A stretch of DNA of 64,000 nt, taken from Pempheris klunzingeri. Taxonomy: Eukaryota > Chordata > Actinopteri > Acropomatiformes > Pempheridae. The position numbers were made by a program, and so were the translations under genes. The notes under the pieces are model-generated. The model did not search any database. It was not told the DNA's origin and worked only from the letters and a program-made list of their open reading frames with translations. The stretch is taken from contig NC_092014.1 in NCBI RefSeq assembly GCF_042242105.1, positions 875,145-939,144 of the forward strand, written 5' to 3'. The number at the start of each line of letters is the position of its first letter. The stretch's first letter is position 1. Below, in pieces: positions 46,959-60,300 of this stretch.

Positions 46959-47840
46959 GAGGGAGAGAAACTCTCACTGCTGACAAACACACAATGTGTT
47001 TGTACGTAAATCAGCTCAGAATGATGAGAAAGCATCTCATTCCTTTATTCTAGTTTTCTGGTGAATGTGCAGCTCGTCCGTGGTTTAAAAACCCTTTAAG
47101 TTTGTTTTGATTCAGGATTTTGGGACAAACGTTAAGATTTTAGTTTGTCATTTTCAGTTTGAGTTCTTTCGTCATACAAATACACATGAAGCTAGAAAAA
47201 AACATGTTCCACACAAAGAAATGCACCAAGGGCCTTTCACCATGTGACCTTTCTTGAATTATCCTTTAAACTGTCACCTTGTCATCATGTGTGGATCTAA
47301 AAGTGTTTTGTCTCTCACCACACTGAAATAAGGTCCCTCGGGGCCCACCGGAGAGGACGGACTTTGTCTCTGAAGTGGAGACAAACACAACTTAAATGGA
47401 GCTTGACACACTCCAGTTTCCTGTCCCTCCACTGAAGCTCAGCAGGGATTATAAACCTCAGATTAACTCCCGATAACTTCCCTCAGGTAGCAGAATGAGG
47501 ACTGTGGCTTTTGCTCTTCAGCACCTACAGTGAGAGCATGTTGGGAGATGTCCTCACTTTGGTCCAGGCTCCTTTAGGGCTGCTAATGTACAGCATTAGA
47601 AGTTAGATTAGCCTGTAAAACTCAGGTTGAACCACTGGATTATTTCACTGGAGCACAATCCTCTCTGCCGCAGGGCAAATGTTTCACTGAGTTTGAATAG
47701 AAGCAAAGAGGAGAATAATCTTTTTTATTTTATTTTACTTTTTACTTGTGTATTTTTGGACCTGTTCACTTTATTTAGCTATTTTGCCGCAATAATGTTT
47801 TGCCAGTTATATTTGCCAGTTATACTATAATTCTATTCTA
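46959..47840. other. Spacer downstream of gene C
   Basis: Equivalent to 22324-22361 plus 23387-24567 without the hAT and V-SINE insertions. No coding sequence. Confidence 0.6.
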
Positions 47841-48535
47841 GTGCTGCTGGACCTCAAAGCGGCCTTTCACACTGTGGACCATACAGTCCTCCTGTCTCGT
47901 CTGAACCAATATGTTGGAATCAGCTGCACCACACTTAGGTGGTTCACCTCCTACCTTACCAATCGGCGCTTTTCAGTGATGATCTCTTGTGGTGTGCCGC
48001 AAGGTTCGATTCTTGGCCCTACCCTGTTCTTCATAAGCATAATCTGTCTTTCCAGTGTTATGGGGATGACATTCAGATTTACCTACCAGTGCAACCAACA
48101 GAAAGTGAGGCTCTGAGTAGTGTAACCAGTTGTGTTAATCAACTGTCAAAAATCTTGGGGTGATGTTTGACATAGGCCTGAAATTTGACAAACAAATCAA
48201 CGTAGTGGTTCGGACAAGCTTCTTTCAGTTGCTTCTCTTGGCCACAGTCAAGCCATTTCTTAATCGTGCCAACCTTGAAAAAGCCATTCATGCTTTTATC
48301 AGTTCAAGACTGGACTACTGCAACGCACTTTACGTTGGCGTCTCCACACATCCGTCACTTCCATCAGCCGCCTGCAACCCGTGCGACATGCTGCAGCAAT
48401 GTTCAGGCTCCATCATATCTTAAAGAACTCATAGTACCGTACTACCCCACAAGAGCACTGTGTTATTGTGTTTTTACAATAATACCATACTGCTAATTTT
48501 TTAGTCACATTCCTATTGTTAGTGCTATAGTCACT
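47841..48535 (+). mobile_element. L2/CR1-like LINE fragment, sense strand, copy 2
   Basis: Near-identical to 24568-25260, with the same broken reverse-transcriptase motifs (CGVPQGSILGP, YGDDIQIYLPV). Confidence 0.85.
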
Positions 48536-48559
48536 GTTAGTATGTTGGTTGCTGTTTCA

Positions 48560-48562
<3 letters not shown>

Positions 48563-48592
<30 letters not shown>

Positions 48593-48847
48593 CAATTCAT
48601 AACAGCGTTATCTCAAGATGCTTTACATAAAGAGCAGGTCTAGACCAAACTCTTTAATTAGAGAGAGACCCAACGATTCAGGAATTCAACATGAAGGATT
48701 CAAGAATCCCCACATGAGCAGCATCAGATATTATATTGAGCAACAGTGGAGGAAGAACTCCCCTTTAACAGGAAGAAACCTGGAACAGACCCAGACTCAA
48801 TGTGGGCGGCTTCTGTAGGGGTCCATGTTGGGTGGAGGTTGGACAGA

Positions 48848-48879
<32 letters not shown>

Positions 48880-50290
48880 CAGAGAGAGAGAGAGACAACA
48901 CAAACAGCAACCAACGTAGTAACAGTGTCTACAGCACTAACAGAATGTGACTAACAGATTAGCAGTATGATATTATTGAAAAACACGATGAGTGGCCAAC
49001 GATCCGCAGCAGTGATTCATGAACCAGAGAACCACATCAGCAGGACCAGGATCCACAGGATCCACAGGAACCTGAGACATGAGAAAGCACAGAAAGGCTC
49101 TGGGGAAGATAACAAGTTAGAGGCAGACATTTGGCTGACATGAGACATAATGATGGAGAGGAAGAGGAGGAGAGAGAATAGAGGAGCTCAGTGCACCATA
49201 GGAGTCCCCCGGCAGTCTGAGCCTATAGCAGCATAACTAGGGGCTGGTCTAAGGCCTGAGCCAGCCCTTAAATATATGCCTTGTCAAAAAGGAAGGTTTT
49301 TAGTCTACTCTTAAATGTAGAGAGGGTGTCTGCCCCCCGAACCCAAACTGGAAGGTTCCAGGTTCCACAGGAGAGGAGCCTGATAGCTGAAGGCTCTGCC
49401 TCCTGAACTACTTTAGAGGACTTTAGGAACCACCAGTAGACCTGCAGTCTGGGAGCACAGTGCTCTAGTGGGGTAGTACGGTACTATGAGATCTTTAAGA
49501 TATGATGGGGCCTGAACATTAAGAGCTTTGGAGGTGAGGAGAAGGATTTTAAACTCTATTCTAGATTTTACTGGAAGCCAGTGAAGTGAAGCCAGTACAG
49601 GAGAAAGATGGTCTCTTCTCTTAGTTCTGGTCAGAACAGGAGCAGCAGCGTCTTATTGGGGCAGCCTAATAATAAGGAACAGAAATAATCCAACCTAGAA
49701 GTGACAAATGCATGGACCAATTTTTCTGCATCATCAGTGGATATGATGGACCTGATTTTAGCAATATTACATAGATGGAAAAAGGCAGTTCTAGAAATCT
49801 GTTTAATGTGGGAGTTAAAGGACAAATCCTGATCAAATAAGACTCCCAGATTCCTCACAGTGGAGCTGGAGGCCAGAGTGATGCCATCCAGAGCAGTTAT
49901 GGTCGTAGAAAAGGTGTCTCTAAGGTGTCTGGGGCCGAGCAAAATAACTTCAGTTTAGTCTGAATTTAGCAGCAGAAAGTTGCTGCTCATCCAGGACTTT
50001 ATGTCCTTAAGGCAGATTTGATGCAGATCAGATGCTTCCTGATAATATTACCCAGAGGAAGCATATATAAGATAAAGAGTATTGGTTCAAGCACTGAACC
50101 TTGTGGAACTCCATGTCTAACCTTTGTGTGGACAGAGGATTTGTTGTTAACGTGTACAAACTGAAATCGATCTAATAAATAGGACTTAAACCAGCTTAAT
50201 GTGGTTCCTTTTATACCAATGAACTGTTCCAGTCTCTGTAACAGGATGTGATGGTCAATGGTGTCAATGGTGTCAATGGTGTCAATGGTG
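48563..50290 (-). mobile_element. 5'-truncated L2-like LINE, antisense, copy 2
   Basis: Equivalent to 25288-27015. The minus-strand frame 49942-49631 keeps [20 protein letters not shown] and LVHAFVTSRLDY. A (GA)n microsatellite lies at about 48846-48895. A GTCAATGGT stretch is repeated several times at the 5' side (about 50255-50288). Confidence 0.8.
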
Positions 50291-50430
50291 CTAAAGATGA
50301 TGAATTACATTAGTTGGATCAAGTTTCTTAAGATAATTTGTCTGTATTCCCATCATATGTTCACTTTAGTGTTCTCTCGCAAAAGTAAGCTTATTTCTGA
50401 CACAGGAGGTGAGTTGTGTTTATAGGGCCT

Positions 50431-50590
50431 GCTGCTGCAGGTGTGTCAGTGCTGCTGCAGGTGTGTCAGTGCTGCTGCAGGTGTGTCAGTGCTGCTGCAG
50501 GTGTGTCAGTGCTGCTGCAGGTGTGTCAGTGCTGCTGCAGGTGTGTCAGTGCTGCTGCAGGTGTGTCAGTGCTGCTGCAGGTGTGTCAGT
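50431..50590. repeat. 20-bp VNTR, eight exact units
   Basis: Eight perfect copies of GCTGCTGCAGGTGTGTCAGT, against two at 27159. As the unit is not a multiple of three it gives similar open frames in all + frames; these are not genes. Confidence 0.97.
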
Positions 50591-51190
50591 CAGAAGAAAC
50601 CTGATTTTAAAGGTGCAGTGTGTTAGATGTCAGGGGACCTATTAGCAGAATAAAGTCTTCATAATCATGTGTTCATTAGTGTATGATCACCTTAATGGAA
50701 ACCCACCACAATCTGCAGTTCAGTCTCACCACTAGAAGCCACAACATCCTTCAGCTTTAAAAGAGTGAATATTATATATATAAACTATATATATTATCAT
50801 TATAATATTTAACAGGTCAGAATTGGTTGACTGAATATGTTTAGAGGAAACAAGATCAATCAAACAGCCAAAGTTTCTTGACGACGTAGCATTTGACACA
50901 CCAAAGGTCACCGGCTGAAATCGAACCGTAACCTTTCTGCTATCAAGTCTATGTGCTGATCAGCAGGGAAGCTGAAAGTTTCCCTTATTTCTTTCAGTTC
51001 CTTCAAATACTGTTTTTATACCTTCAGTTTCTTTAACACTCAAACACACTAAGCCAGCCAAATACAATATGTAAATATTTGAATATATTTTAAAAAATAA
51101 AAAAGTTTCAGGTCTGTTTCTCAGCTTGTGTGCGATGTGACCAAAAGCTTAGTGGTCATTTCTCTCAAAAGAGCAAAATAAAATGGATGA
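50591..51190 (+). repeat. Dispersed repeat, copy 3
   Basis: Near-identical to 27199-27800 and the reverse complement of 9597-10235. Confidence 0.8.
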
Positions 51191-51237
51191 GAGAATCAGG
51201 GCAGTACCTCTTTAACAACTTGTGTTCTCTCTCTCTC

Positions 51238-51475
51238 ATTGATCCTGGGTCTGTTCCAGGTTTCTTCCTGTTAAAGGGGAGTTCTTCCTCCACTGTTGCT
51301 CAATATAATATCTGATGCTGCTCATGTGGGGATTCTTGAATCCTTCATGTTGAATTCCTGAATCGTTGGGTCTCTCTCTAATTAAAGAGTTTGGTCTGAC
51401 CTGCTCTTTATGTAAAGAGTCTTGAGATAACACTGTTGTGAATTGGCAGTTTATAAATAAAGACTGATTTATTGA
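51238..51475 (+). mobile_element. L2-like LINE 3' tail, sense strand, copy 2
   Basis: Same as 27848-28085. Confidence 0.8.
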
Positions 51476-51710
51476 TTTACCATGTTGTAAGTACAACAAA
51501 GTACAGCTAAGTACAACAACACTTGTGATGGAGGGTTTTCCACTGTGCTGTTGCTATGGTTACTGTAGTGAGGGACTTGATTGGCTGCTGTGATGAGGTC
51601 ACGCTGAGCCTCAGTTTATACAGTGGACACGTGGAAACGGCCCCACCTGGTGGCCGACGGCAGCACTGCAGCCTTCTGGGTATTAACAGCAAGCAAGTGA
51701 ATAAAGGAGT

Positions 51711-51957
51711 AGTGTCAGTAGTAGAAGTACTGCAGTATTCTCAGCTTCATTAAAGTATCAGTAGTAGAAGTACTGCAGTATTCTCAGCTTCGTGTAGTTA
51801 AAGTATCAGTAGTAGAAGTACTGCAGTATTCTCAGCTTCGTGTAGTTAAAGTATCAGTAGTAGAAGTACTGCAGTATTCTCAGCTTCGTGTAGTTAAAGT
51901 ATCAGTAGTAGAAGTACTGCAGTATTCTCAGCTTCATGTAGTTAAAGTATCAGTAGT
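51711..51957. repeat. 43-48 bp minisatellite, about five units
   Basis: Most units are the TGTAGTTAA long variant, with CTTCGTG instead of CTTCATG in three. It ends abruptly into sequence equivalent to 3775 and 30551, so about 1 kb (2768-3774 in copy 1) is deleted here. Confidence 0.95.
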
Positions 51958-53564
51958 AGTCACGTACATGTTGACATGTACCAGAACATCTGGAGCTCTG
52001 CACTGACACACTCATCATGAATCAGTCTTCAGTCTTCATAAGCTGCTGATATTTACAGGACCGCACAAGAAAAAGAGAGAAGTTGAACTTCCTCCTCCTC
52101 AAACAGACACAACCGGACTGTGTTTCTTCATCTGTCATTTCCTTTAAACTCACAGCAATCGCCAAAAGCATCACAATGATCGTCACCGGCTCAGAGTGAG
52201 GAAGGACTCCGGTGTTTTCGGCCTCAGATCAGCATGTGCTCAACTTTGTAGGTACGTTTTTATTGCTGTCACATCGCTGTGAGCTGCTCTCTTTGCTGTC
52301 GTTTGGCGTGAGGCTTTATTCAAGAGCCGAAAGCTGGTGGAGCAGAAGCAGGAGAAGTGAAGATGGGGCAGGACTTCAGCTCTTTATGTGTGTGGTGTTT
52401 GTACTGAATGAGGGAACACTAAAGAAACACAAGACCCTCACTGTGTCTGCTCATTTTCTACCGTCTGGTACTGTTTTATTTAGTCCAGTCTTGTCTCCTG
52501 ACTTCCTGTTTTAGCTTTGTGGTTTTTTTCTCTCTTGGTTGTTGGCTTCACTTCCTTGTTTACTTTAGTTTAGTTTAGTTCATGTGTATTTGAACCTTTA
52601 TTTTCCCTTGTACTTTGTGTTTTGGATTCTTGTCTTTTTTGTGTGTTTTCTCTCAGTTAGAGCGACTTTCGGTTGTATTTTCCCAAAGAGAACTTTCATC
52701 AAAGACCATTTCAGCTAAGAATTAAACATTAAACATTAAACAGTCTCAGTTCTAAATGTGTAAGTTCTCAGTGGCATTGATCCTCTTAGACCTTGTTATG
52801 AAGAAATATCCAGGCAGCGAAGTGGCGTTAATACACCTTTTTATTATATACACTAATGACTATAAAGGCGGATGAGACAGAAATGACACTAGACAGACAA
52901 CAATCAGGACAGAAGACTAACATTGCTGATAAACCTTTGGATTAGTGATAGTGAAATGAAAGTGAATACGGATTGTACCGGAGGACGAGGGGAACCCGTC
53001 TGACTTTAAGAACGTTGTAGTTAGAACCACAGAGGATCCACTGACTACTCTCCCTGTAGATTTAGATAGATCTCAGAGCTACACTGACACCAACTTGTGA
53101 ACTAACACCAGCTGTTATACTTCACGTGGGCCTTTGGTCCAGCAGCGACGCATCCAGCGGTGGTCCGCAGCCACACAGGCAGGGTCAGCTGTCAGCGTCC
53201 CTGGCAGGTTTCCAGGGGAGGAGGAGAGAGAGGAGCTCTCTCTCTAAGTCAGTTCAGGGTTAATTCACAGCCAGTTCACTGTTAAAGCATGGGTTTTCCT
53301 CTGTCACAGGACAGTCCAGGAGGTCATAGGGCAAGTGAGGCAGCCACACTACTGGTTCGACGGGCTACATCACTGACGATTGATTATTTTAAATATTATC
53401 AACTCATCATCTCGTCCATAAATGCTTTAAAATTATGAATTTGGCTGCTGAACTCTAAACTCCCGCGGATTGAGGGGTGATGGCGCCAACGCACTGAAGG
53501 TCTGCTCACTTCACCAACAGACTTGATCTGAACTCTGATCCTGAAGCATTTTATTAAATGAAAT
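51958..53564. other. Upstream region of gene D
   Basis: Equivalent to 30551-32154, including the conserved block and the ~0.9-kb segment at about 52494-53399. No gene recognised. Confidence 0.55.
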
Positions 53565-53635
<71 letters not shown>

Positions 53636-53636
53636 G

Positions 53637-53696
<60 letters not shown>

Positions 53697-53712
53697 CCTA
53701 TCTACCTATCTG

Positions 53713-53753
<41 letters not shown>

Positions 53754-53754
53754 A
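53565..53754. repeat. (TCTA)n microsatellite, copy 3
   Basis: The longest of the three arrays, with TCTG and CCTA variants. Confidence 0.97.
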
Positions 53755-54052
53755 ACAGTGTACAAATCCGTGTCAAAATGCCCTTCTCCTGTCAGCAGAC
53801 GGGCTAAATATCTTCTGGCTAATAGAGCTTGCACACTTCAGAACTGCTGCTGGAAAAAGTCTTAGTGGAAACGCTGCACTAGCGTTGTGCTTTAACATTT
53901 TCAGTTTCCATTTAGAGGTGCTTTAACTCAAAGACTGTCCGAATCACTCCAACACAGCTGCTGTGTCGGCCAATCACAGCTCCTGTTTCTGCTCTGATCC
54001 ATCAGGTTTCCTGCTGCTTGAAAACACCGTCTGATCTCAGCAGGCAGCCACG

Positions 54053-54326
54053 ATGACTCCAGAGGACCTTTTGAACACTCTGGACGGTTTAAAAGACGAT
54101 GAATTCAGGAGCTTCAAATGGTTTCTGCAGCAGCTCGACAGCCTGGAAGGCTGCGGACCCATCAAAGTGTCCCAGCTGGAGGGGGCAGAGAGGAGGGACA
54201 CAGTGGATCTGATGGTGAACACCTACAAACCTGATGGAGCTCTGAAGGTGACCAAGAAGGTTTTAGAGAAGATAAACAGGAACGATCTGGTGCAGAAGCT
54301 GTCAGACACCAAATCACCACCACAAG
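54053..54326 (+). CDS. Gene D exon 1: pyrin domain
   Basis: 274 nt, same ATG context and donor as genes B and C. Differs from gene C by only a few bases. Confidence 0.9.
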
Positions 54327-57300
54327 GTCAGTCACACTTTCTTCTGTTGGTATTTTCAGGCAAAAATACATTAAATCACGTCAAGAATCAGGAAATAACC
54401 ACACAGGTGTGTGTATACTGTAGATCTGTATTAGGAAGGACAACAAACCACTACAATACAACCTTCCTTGTTCTGTAGGTCAAGAAAAGTCCAGTAAATA
54501 CTGTCTGCTCAATTTAAATCTAAGTGCTCATTACTCCATTGTCTCACATTGATACCAAGCTTTATTTGTTCTTTTGCATAATCGGCTCTAAAACAGAATC
54601 TCTCTCATACACAGTTCTGGTGTTGATGGAAGGAAGGCGAGTTGTGGTTCCTGGTTCCTGATTATTTTGTCTGTTCTCAATTAGCTGAAACTCAGAGAGC
54701 AGCAGGAGGCGCCACAGCCACGGCCCAGTGTGGAAGCGTCGTCAGCGCACCTCAGTTTAGCCATATTCATACTCAAGGGGATGCTCATATAAATGTCACC
54801 GTCAACAACACGAATGGTAAATGTTTTCAAATGTATACCTCATTATTTGTAGTCATTTATTTGCCTGAAAGGTAAGAACTGAAATGCCTTTAATGATTCT
54901 TCTATGTTGCATGTTTCTGCTTCAGTCCAACCTCCTGCCAGGACAGAAGACACCAACGATGTCTCTCCACAAACTGAAGGTACGGTGCTGTTTAAAGGAA
55001 AATCATTTCACTTTTATATCTCCCATCCTCTTGGGTTCGTTAAAGAATTCTAGTTGCACCGACAGATTTCTGTCTGTAGAAAGTAAAAGAGAGTTTGATG
55101 AATTAAATAATATCAATGAATCAATCTTTATTTATATAGTCTAAATTCAAACAATCAAATCACATGTGAAGGATCAGTGTCTGTGTAAATAACCACACAG
55201 GAGATAGGCTTAAACCAGCTTAATGCAGTTCCTTTTATACCAGTGAACTGTTCCAGTCTCTGTAACAGGATGTGATGGTCAATGGTGTCGAAAGCAGCAC
55301 TCAGGTCTAACAAGACCAGGACAGAGAGAAGTCCTCTGTCTGATGCCATAAGGAGGTCTGTAACCTTCACCAGTGTCTCTGTGCTGTGGTTCGCTCTAAA
55401 ACCTGACTGAAAATCCTCAAATAGACTATTAGAGTTTAGAAAGTCACACAACTGATTAGCTACGACTTTCTCCAGGATCTTGGAGAGAAAGGGAAGGTTG
55501 GATAAAGGTCTATAGTTGCTAACACACCTGAATCAAGAGTAGGCTTTTTCAGGAGAGGTTTAATTACTGCTACTTTAAAGGACTGCGGTACATAGCCTGT
55601 TAGTAAAGACTGAATTGTCATATCCAGTAAGGACGTGTTAATTAGGGGCAGGACCTCTTTAAGTAGTCCAGTAGGAATGGGGTCTAGGAGACATGTTGAC
55701 AGTCTAGATGAGGAGATTCTTGAGGCCAGTTCAGGAAGATCAATTGGAGAAAAACAGTCCAGATGCACATTAAGTCCAACAGCTGTTTCCATGGTTCCTG
55801 AGTCTGAAGTTGGATCAGAGCCTGTTGAGGGCAGGAGGTGATGAATTTAGTCTCTAATAGTCAGAATTTTATCATTAAAGAAGCTCATGAAGTCGTTGCT
55901 GCTGAGCTCTAAAGGATCACAAGGATCAGTGGAGTTCAGGCTCTTTGTCAGCTTGGCTAACGTGCTGAACAGAAATCTAGGGCTGTTTTTATTCTCTTCT
56001 ATCACTGAGGAGTAGTAGGATGCTCTGGCACCACAGAGGGCCTTTCTAGAGGTTTTCAGACTGTCTTGCCAGATCAAGCGGGAGTTATACCAGGGAGCTT
56101 GTCTCTTTTCTTTAATTATCTTCTTTTTTAGAGGGGTGATGGAGTCGAGTGTCATTCGCAGGGAGACTGAAGCTCTATCATTATATCATCATCATCATCA
56201 TCGACGTCCACATGAATATTAAAGTCACCTACTAGAATTACTTTGTCTGCACTAAGGACCAAATCTGATAGAAACTCTGAGAACTCAGTTATGAATTCAG
56301 AGTCCGGACCAGCAGGGCAGTACACTGTGACAAAGTGGCCCTGCTGGACTCCAAGACAAAGGTGGAGCAACACAGCTTCCTCCACCTGTAACTGTGAAAT
56401 TCTGCTTGACTTGAGTTTAGTTGTTTCTTGTCTCTATTCATGTCCCACAGATCAGATTGTTCCAGTACCAGAGCCTCATCCCATCTCATATCACCAACAG
56501 AAGCTTCAGTCAAACCTCCAGGATAAGTTTATGTGTGCACAGGAGGGATGGTCACAGAAGAGGGACGAGCAACCTCTGGATGATATCTACACAGAGCTGT
56601 ACGTCACAGCTGGGGGTGACGTACACATCAACAAACAGCATGAGGTCAGGCAGATTGAGGCGGTGGTGAAGCCATCAGGAACAGAGACATCAATAAAACC
56701 CAGTGACATGTTCAAACCCCCCTCTGGAAGATATAAACCCATAAGAACTGTGCTGACCAATGGAATTGCAGGAATTGGCAAAACGTTTCTTGTACAGAAG
56801 TTTGTGCTGGACTGGACTGAAGGAAGAGCCAATCAAGATGTGCATCTGATATTCACCTTCACCTTCCGCCAGCTGAATTTATGGAAGGGAGAAAAGTTTA
56901 GTTTGGCAGAACTAATTCATGAATGTATCACAGAGACCAGAGGCATCAAGGAAGAAGCTCTGAATTACATCTTTACATCTCTGCAGTCGTCAGGAAACAC
57001 CAACTATGACAAGAGTGAATTCAAACTCCTGTTTGTTTTGGATGGACTGGACGAGAGCCGCCTTCAGCTGGACTGTTCAACCAATAAAACTCAGGCAGTT
57101 AAGTTTGACGTGACAAAGCCGACCTCAGTGGATGTGCTGCTGTCAAACCTCATCAAGAGAAGACTGCTTCCTTCTGCTCGTCTCTGGATAACCACACGAC
57201 CTGCAGCGGCCAATCAGATCCATTCTGACTTTGTTGACGTGATGACAGAGGTCAGAGGGTTCACGGACCCTCAGAAGGAGGAGTACTTCAGGAAGAGATT

Positions 57301-60300
57301 CACAGATGAGGAGAAAGCCGACAGAATCATCTCCCACATCAAGACATCACGAAGCCTCCACATCATGTGCCACATCCCGGTCTTCTGCTGGATCACTGCT
57401 ACGGTTCTGGAGGATTTGTTGAAGACCAGAGCAGGAGGAGAGCTGCCCAAGACCCTGACTGAGATGTACGCAGAATTCCTGGTGTTTCAGATTGATCAGA
57501 CAAAAGATAAGTACGGCCCAGAAAAGTGCTCTCAGTACGTTAAGTCATTAGCAAAACTGTCTTTCCACCAGCTGGAAGAGGGCAAACTGATCTTCTATGA
57601 GAAAGATCTAAAAGAGAGTGGCATTGATGTCAGTGGAGCCTCAGTGTGCTCAGGAGTCTTCACAGAGATCTTTAAAGAGGAACGTGGGAGGAAGAAAGAT
57701 GAAGACAAGATGTTCAGCTTTGTCCATCTGAGTGTTCAGGAGTTTCTGGCGGCTCTCTATGTGGAGATGTCACTGACTAACAGAAACAAGAATGTGATGG
57801 CTGAACCAGGACAAACCTTTGGGGAACGTGTGCGAACGCTCTTCAGTAAAACATCTGTGACAGAGGTCCACAGGTTTGCTATTGACAAGGCCTTACAGAG
57901 TCCAAATGGACACCTGGACTTGTTCCTGCGCTTCCTCATGGGTCTTTCTCTGCAGAACAATCAGGATCACCTTCAAGACCTACTGAAAAAGAAAAGAAGC
58001 TCACAGACCAGTCAGGAAACTGTCAAATACATCAAGAAGAAGATCAGTGAGGATCTGTCTCCAGAGAGAAGCATCAACCTGCTCCACTGTCTGAATGAAC
58101 TGAACGATCGTTCTCTGGTGGAGGAGGTCCAACAGTCCCTGACATCAGGAAGTCTCTCCACAGATAAACTGTCTCCTGCTCAGTGGTCAGCTCTGGTCTT
58201 CATCTTACTGTCATCAGAAGAAGATCTGGACGAGTTTGACCTGAAGAAATATTCTGCTTCAGAGGAGGTTCTTCTGAGGCTGCTGCCAGTGGTCAGAGCC
58301 TCCAGAAAAGCTCTGTAAGATACTAACTGTATGACATTAGATTAGATTAGATTAGATTAGATTAGATTAGATTATACTTTGACATTATACAGAGTACAGG
58401 TGGTGAGACAACAAAACAACAACAAACATAAATGCAGAATTTACAATGTTGATCCATGAATAAATAAGATGTTTGCAGATGATGTATGTGTTTGCTTGTT
58501 TAGAGTCTGAACTAGTTTAAATTGGAGTAAAGTGATAAGATCTAGTTGTTTCAGTATCAGTATCTATATGTGAATGAAGTCATGCAAGATAAAAACCTGT
58601 TCATCTGTAGATTATTGTAACCTCTGTAATAAGATCGAGAGCTGTTTAATTGTTCAGTTTATCACCTCAGTAAATGCAACCATAGACATGTGATGAAACA
58701 GTATCAGTGTCTTTATCACTAACTCTCCTTCAGGTTGAGTGGCTGTAATCTGTCAGAGAGAAGCTGTGAAGCTCTGTCCTCAGATCTCAGCTCCAAGTCC
58801 TGTAATCTGAGAGAGCTGGACCTGAGCAACAACGATCTACATGATTCAGGAGTGAAGCTGCTCTCAGCTGGACTGGAGAGTCCACACTGCACACTGGAGA
58901 CTCTCAGGTCAGATCGCACTGAAATGCTTTTGTGTAACACTGTATTTCCCTTTTGATATAACAAACATCCTTTGGTTTCTACTGTGTTGATGATCATGTC
59001 TCCACTTTGAATTATAAGAATATTCCACAAATTCACCTGATAATCTTACTGAACTCTGTCTGTTTATCAGGTGTTCAAATGTACAGGGTTCACTAAAAGT
59101 TAGGGATATTCGACTTTCAGGTGAAATTTATGGAAAATGTAAAAAGTGAATGCTACAGTGATATTATATCATGAAAGTAGGACATTTAAGTATCAGCATG
59201 CACTGGTAGTTTCTTCATCTTAAACAATTTATTGAAAGAAAATCTAACAACAGTGGAGGGTAAACGAGGGTAAATGTAAAATTGGGATGTGGCCAAAGGA
59301 CGTCCACTCCTCTCCTTTCTGTGACTCTTCCAGTCTCTGTATCTCTGTTGCAACCTCCTGATGACACTCTGTGACCCTCTAAGCTCAGTGAACACCTCTG
59401 TCTGAGGACCTGTTTGAAGCCTCAAGTGTTGAGGTGCTGCTGATCAATAGTTAGGTGTCGTCTTGGTCTCATGATGTCAGAATGTGAACAGCATGATGAG
59501 GAGGACTGTTTAAATACCAATTCTAACTGAACCAGGAAATGTATTGGTGGTGGTTCATCCTGAAATTTCACCTGAAAGCCGAATATCCCTAACTTTTTGT
59601 GAGTAGTGTATTTTGTGTGTAAAAGTGAAGGCAAAAATTTATTTCATTTTCTAACTCAGATTAAATCAGACCAGGCTCATGGAGAACTGTTGTCAGGAGT
59701 TCTCATCAGTTCTCAGATCTCAGTCCTCTGGTCTGAAAGAGCTGGACCTGAGTAACAACGAGCTGCAGGATTCAGGAGTGAAGATGCTTTCTGGTGGACT
59801 AGAAAGTCCACACTGCACACTGGAGACTCTCAGGTCAGATCAAACTGAAATGCTTTTCTGTAACACTGTATTTCCCTTTTGATATAACAAACATCCTTTG
59901 GTTTCTACTGTGTTGTTGATGATCATGTCTCCACTTTGAATTATAAGAATATTCCACAAATTCACCTAATAAACTTACTGAACTCTGTCTGTTTATCAGG
60001 TGAATTTGTGTATTCAGATATAGTTTATATGTAAAAGTAAAACAAAGACAAAAAATGTGTTTCATTTTCTAACTCAGATTAAATCAGACCAGGCTCACAG
60101 AGAGATGCTGTCAGGAGTTCTCATCAGTTCTCAGCTCCAAGTCCTCTGGTCTGAAAGAGCTGGACCTGAGTAACAACGACCTGCAGGATTCAGGAGTGAA
60201 GCTGCTCTCTGCTGGACTGAAGAGTCCACACTGCACACTGGAGACTCTCAGGTCAGATCAAACTGAAATGCTTTTGTGTAACACTGTATTTCCCTTTTGA

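Noticed and set aside
50409..50645. Overlapping open frames over the 20-bp VNTR
   Set aside because: A stop-free repeat yields the same peptide in all three + frames. The sister site has only two units and no such frame.
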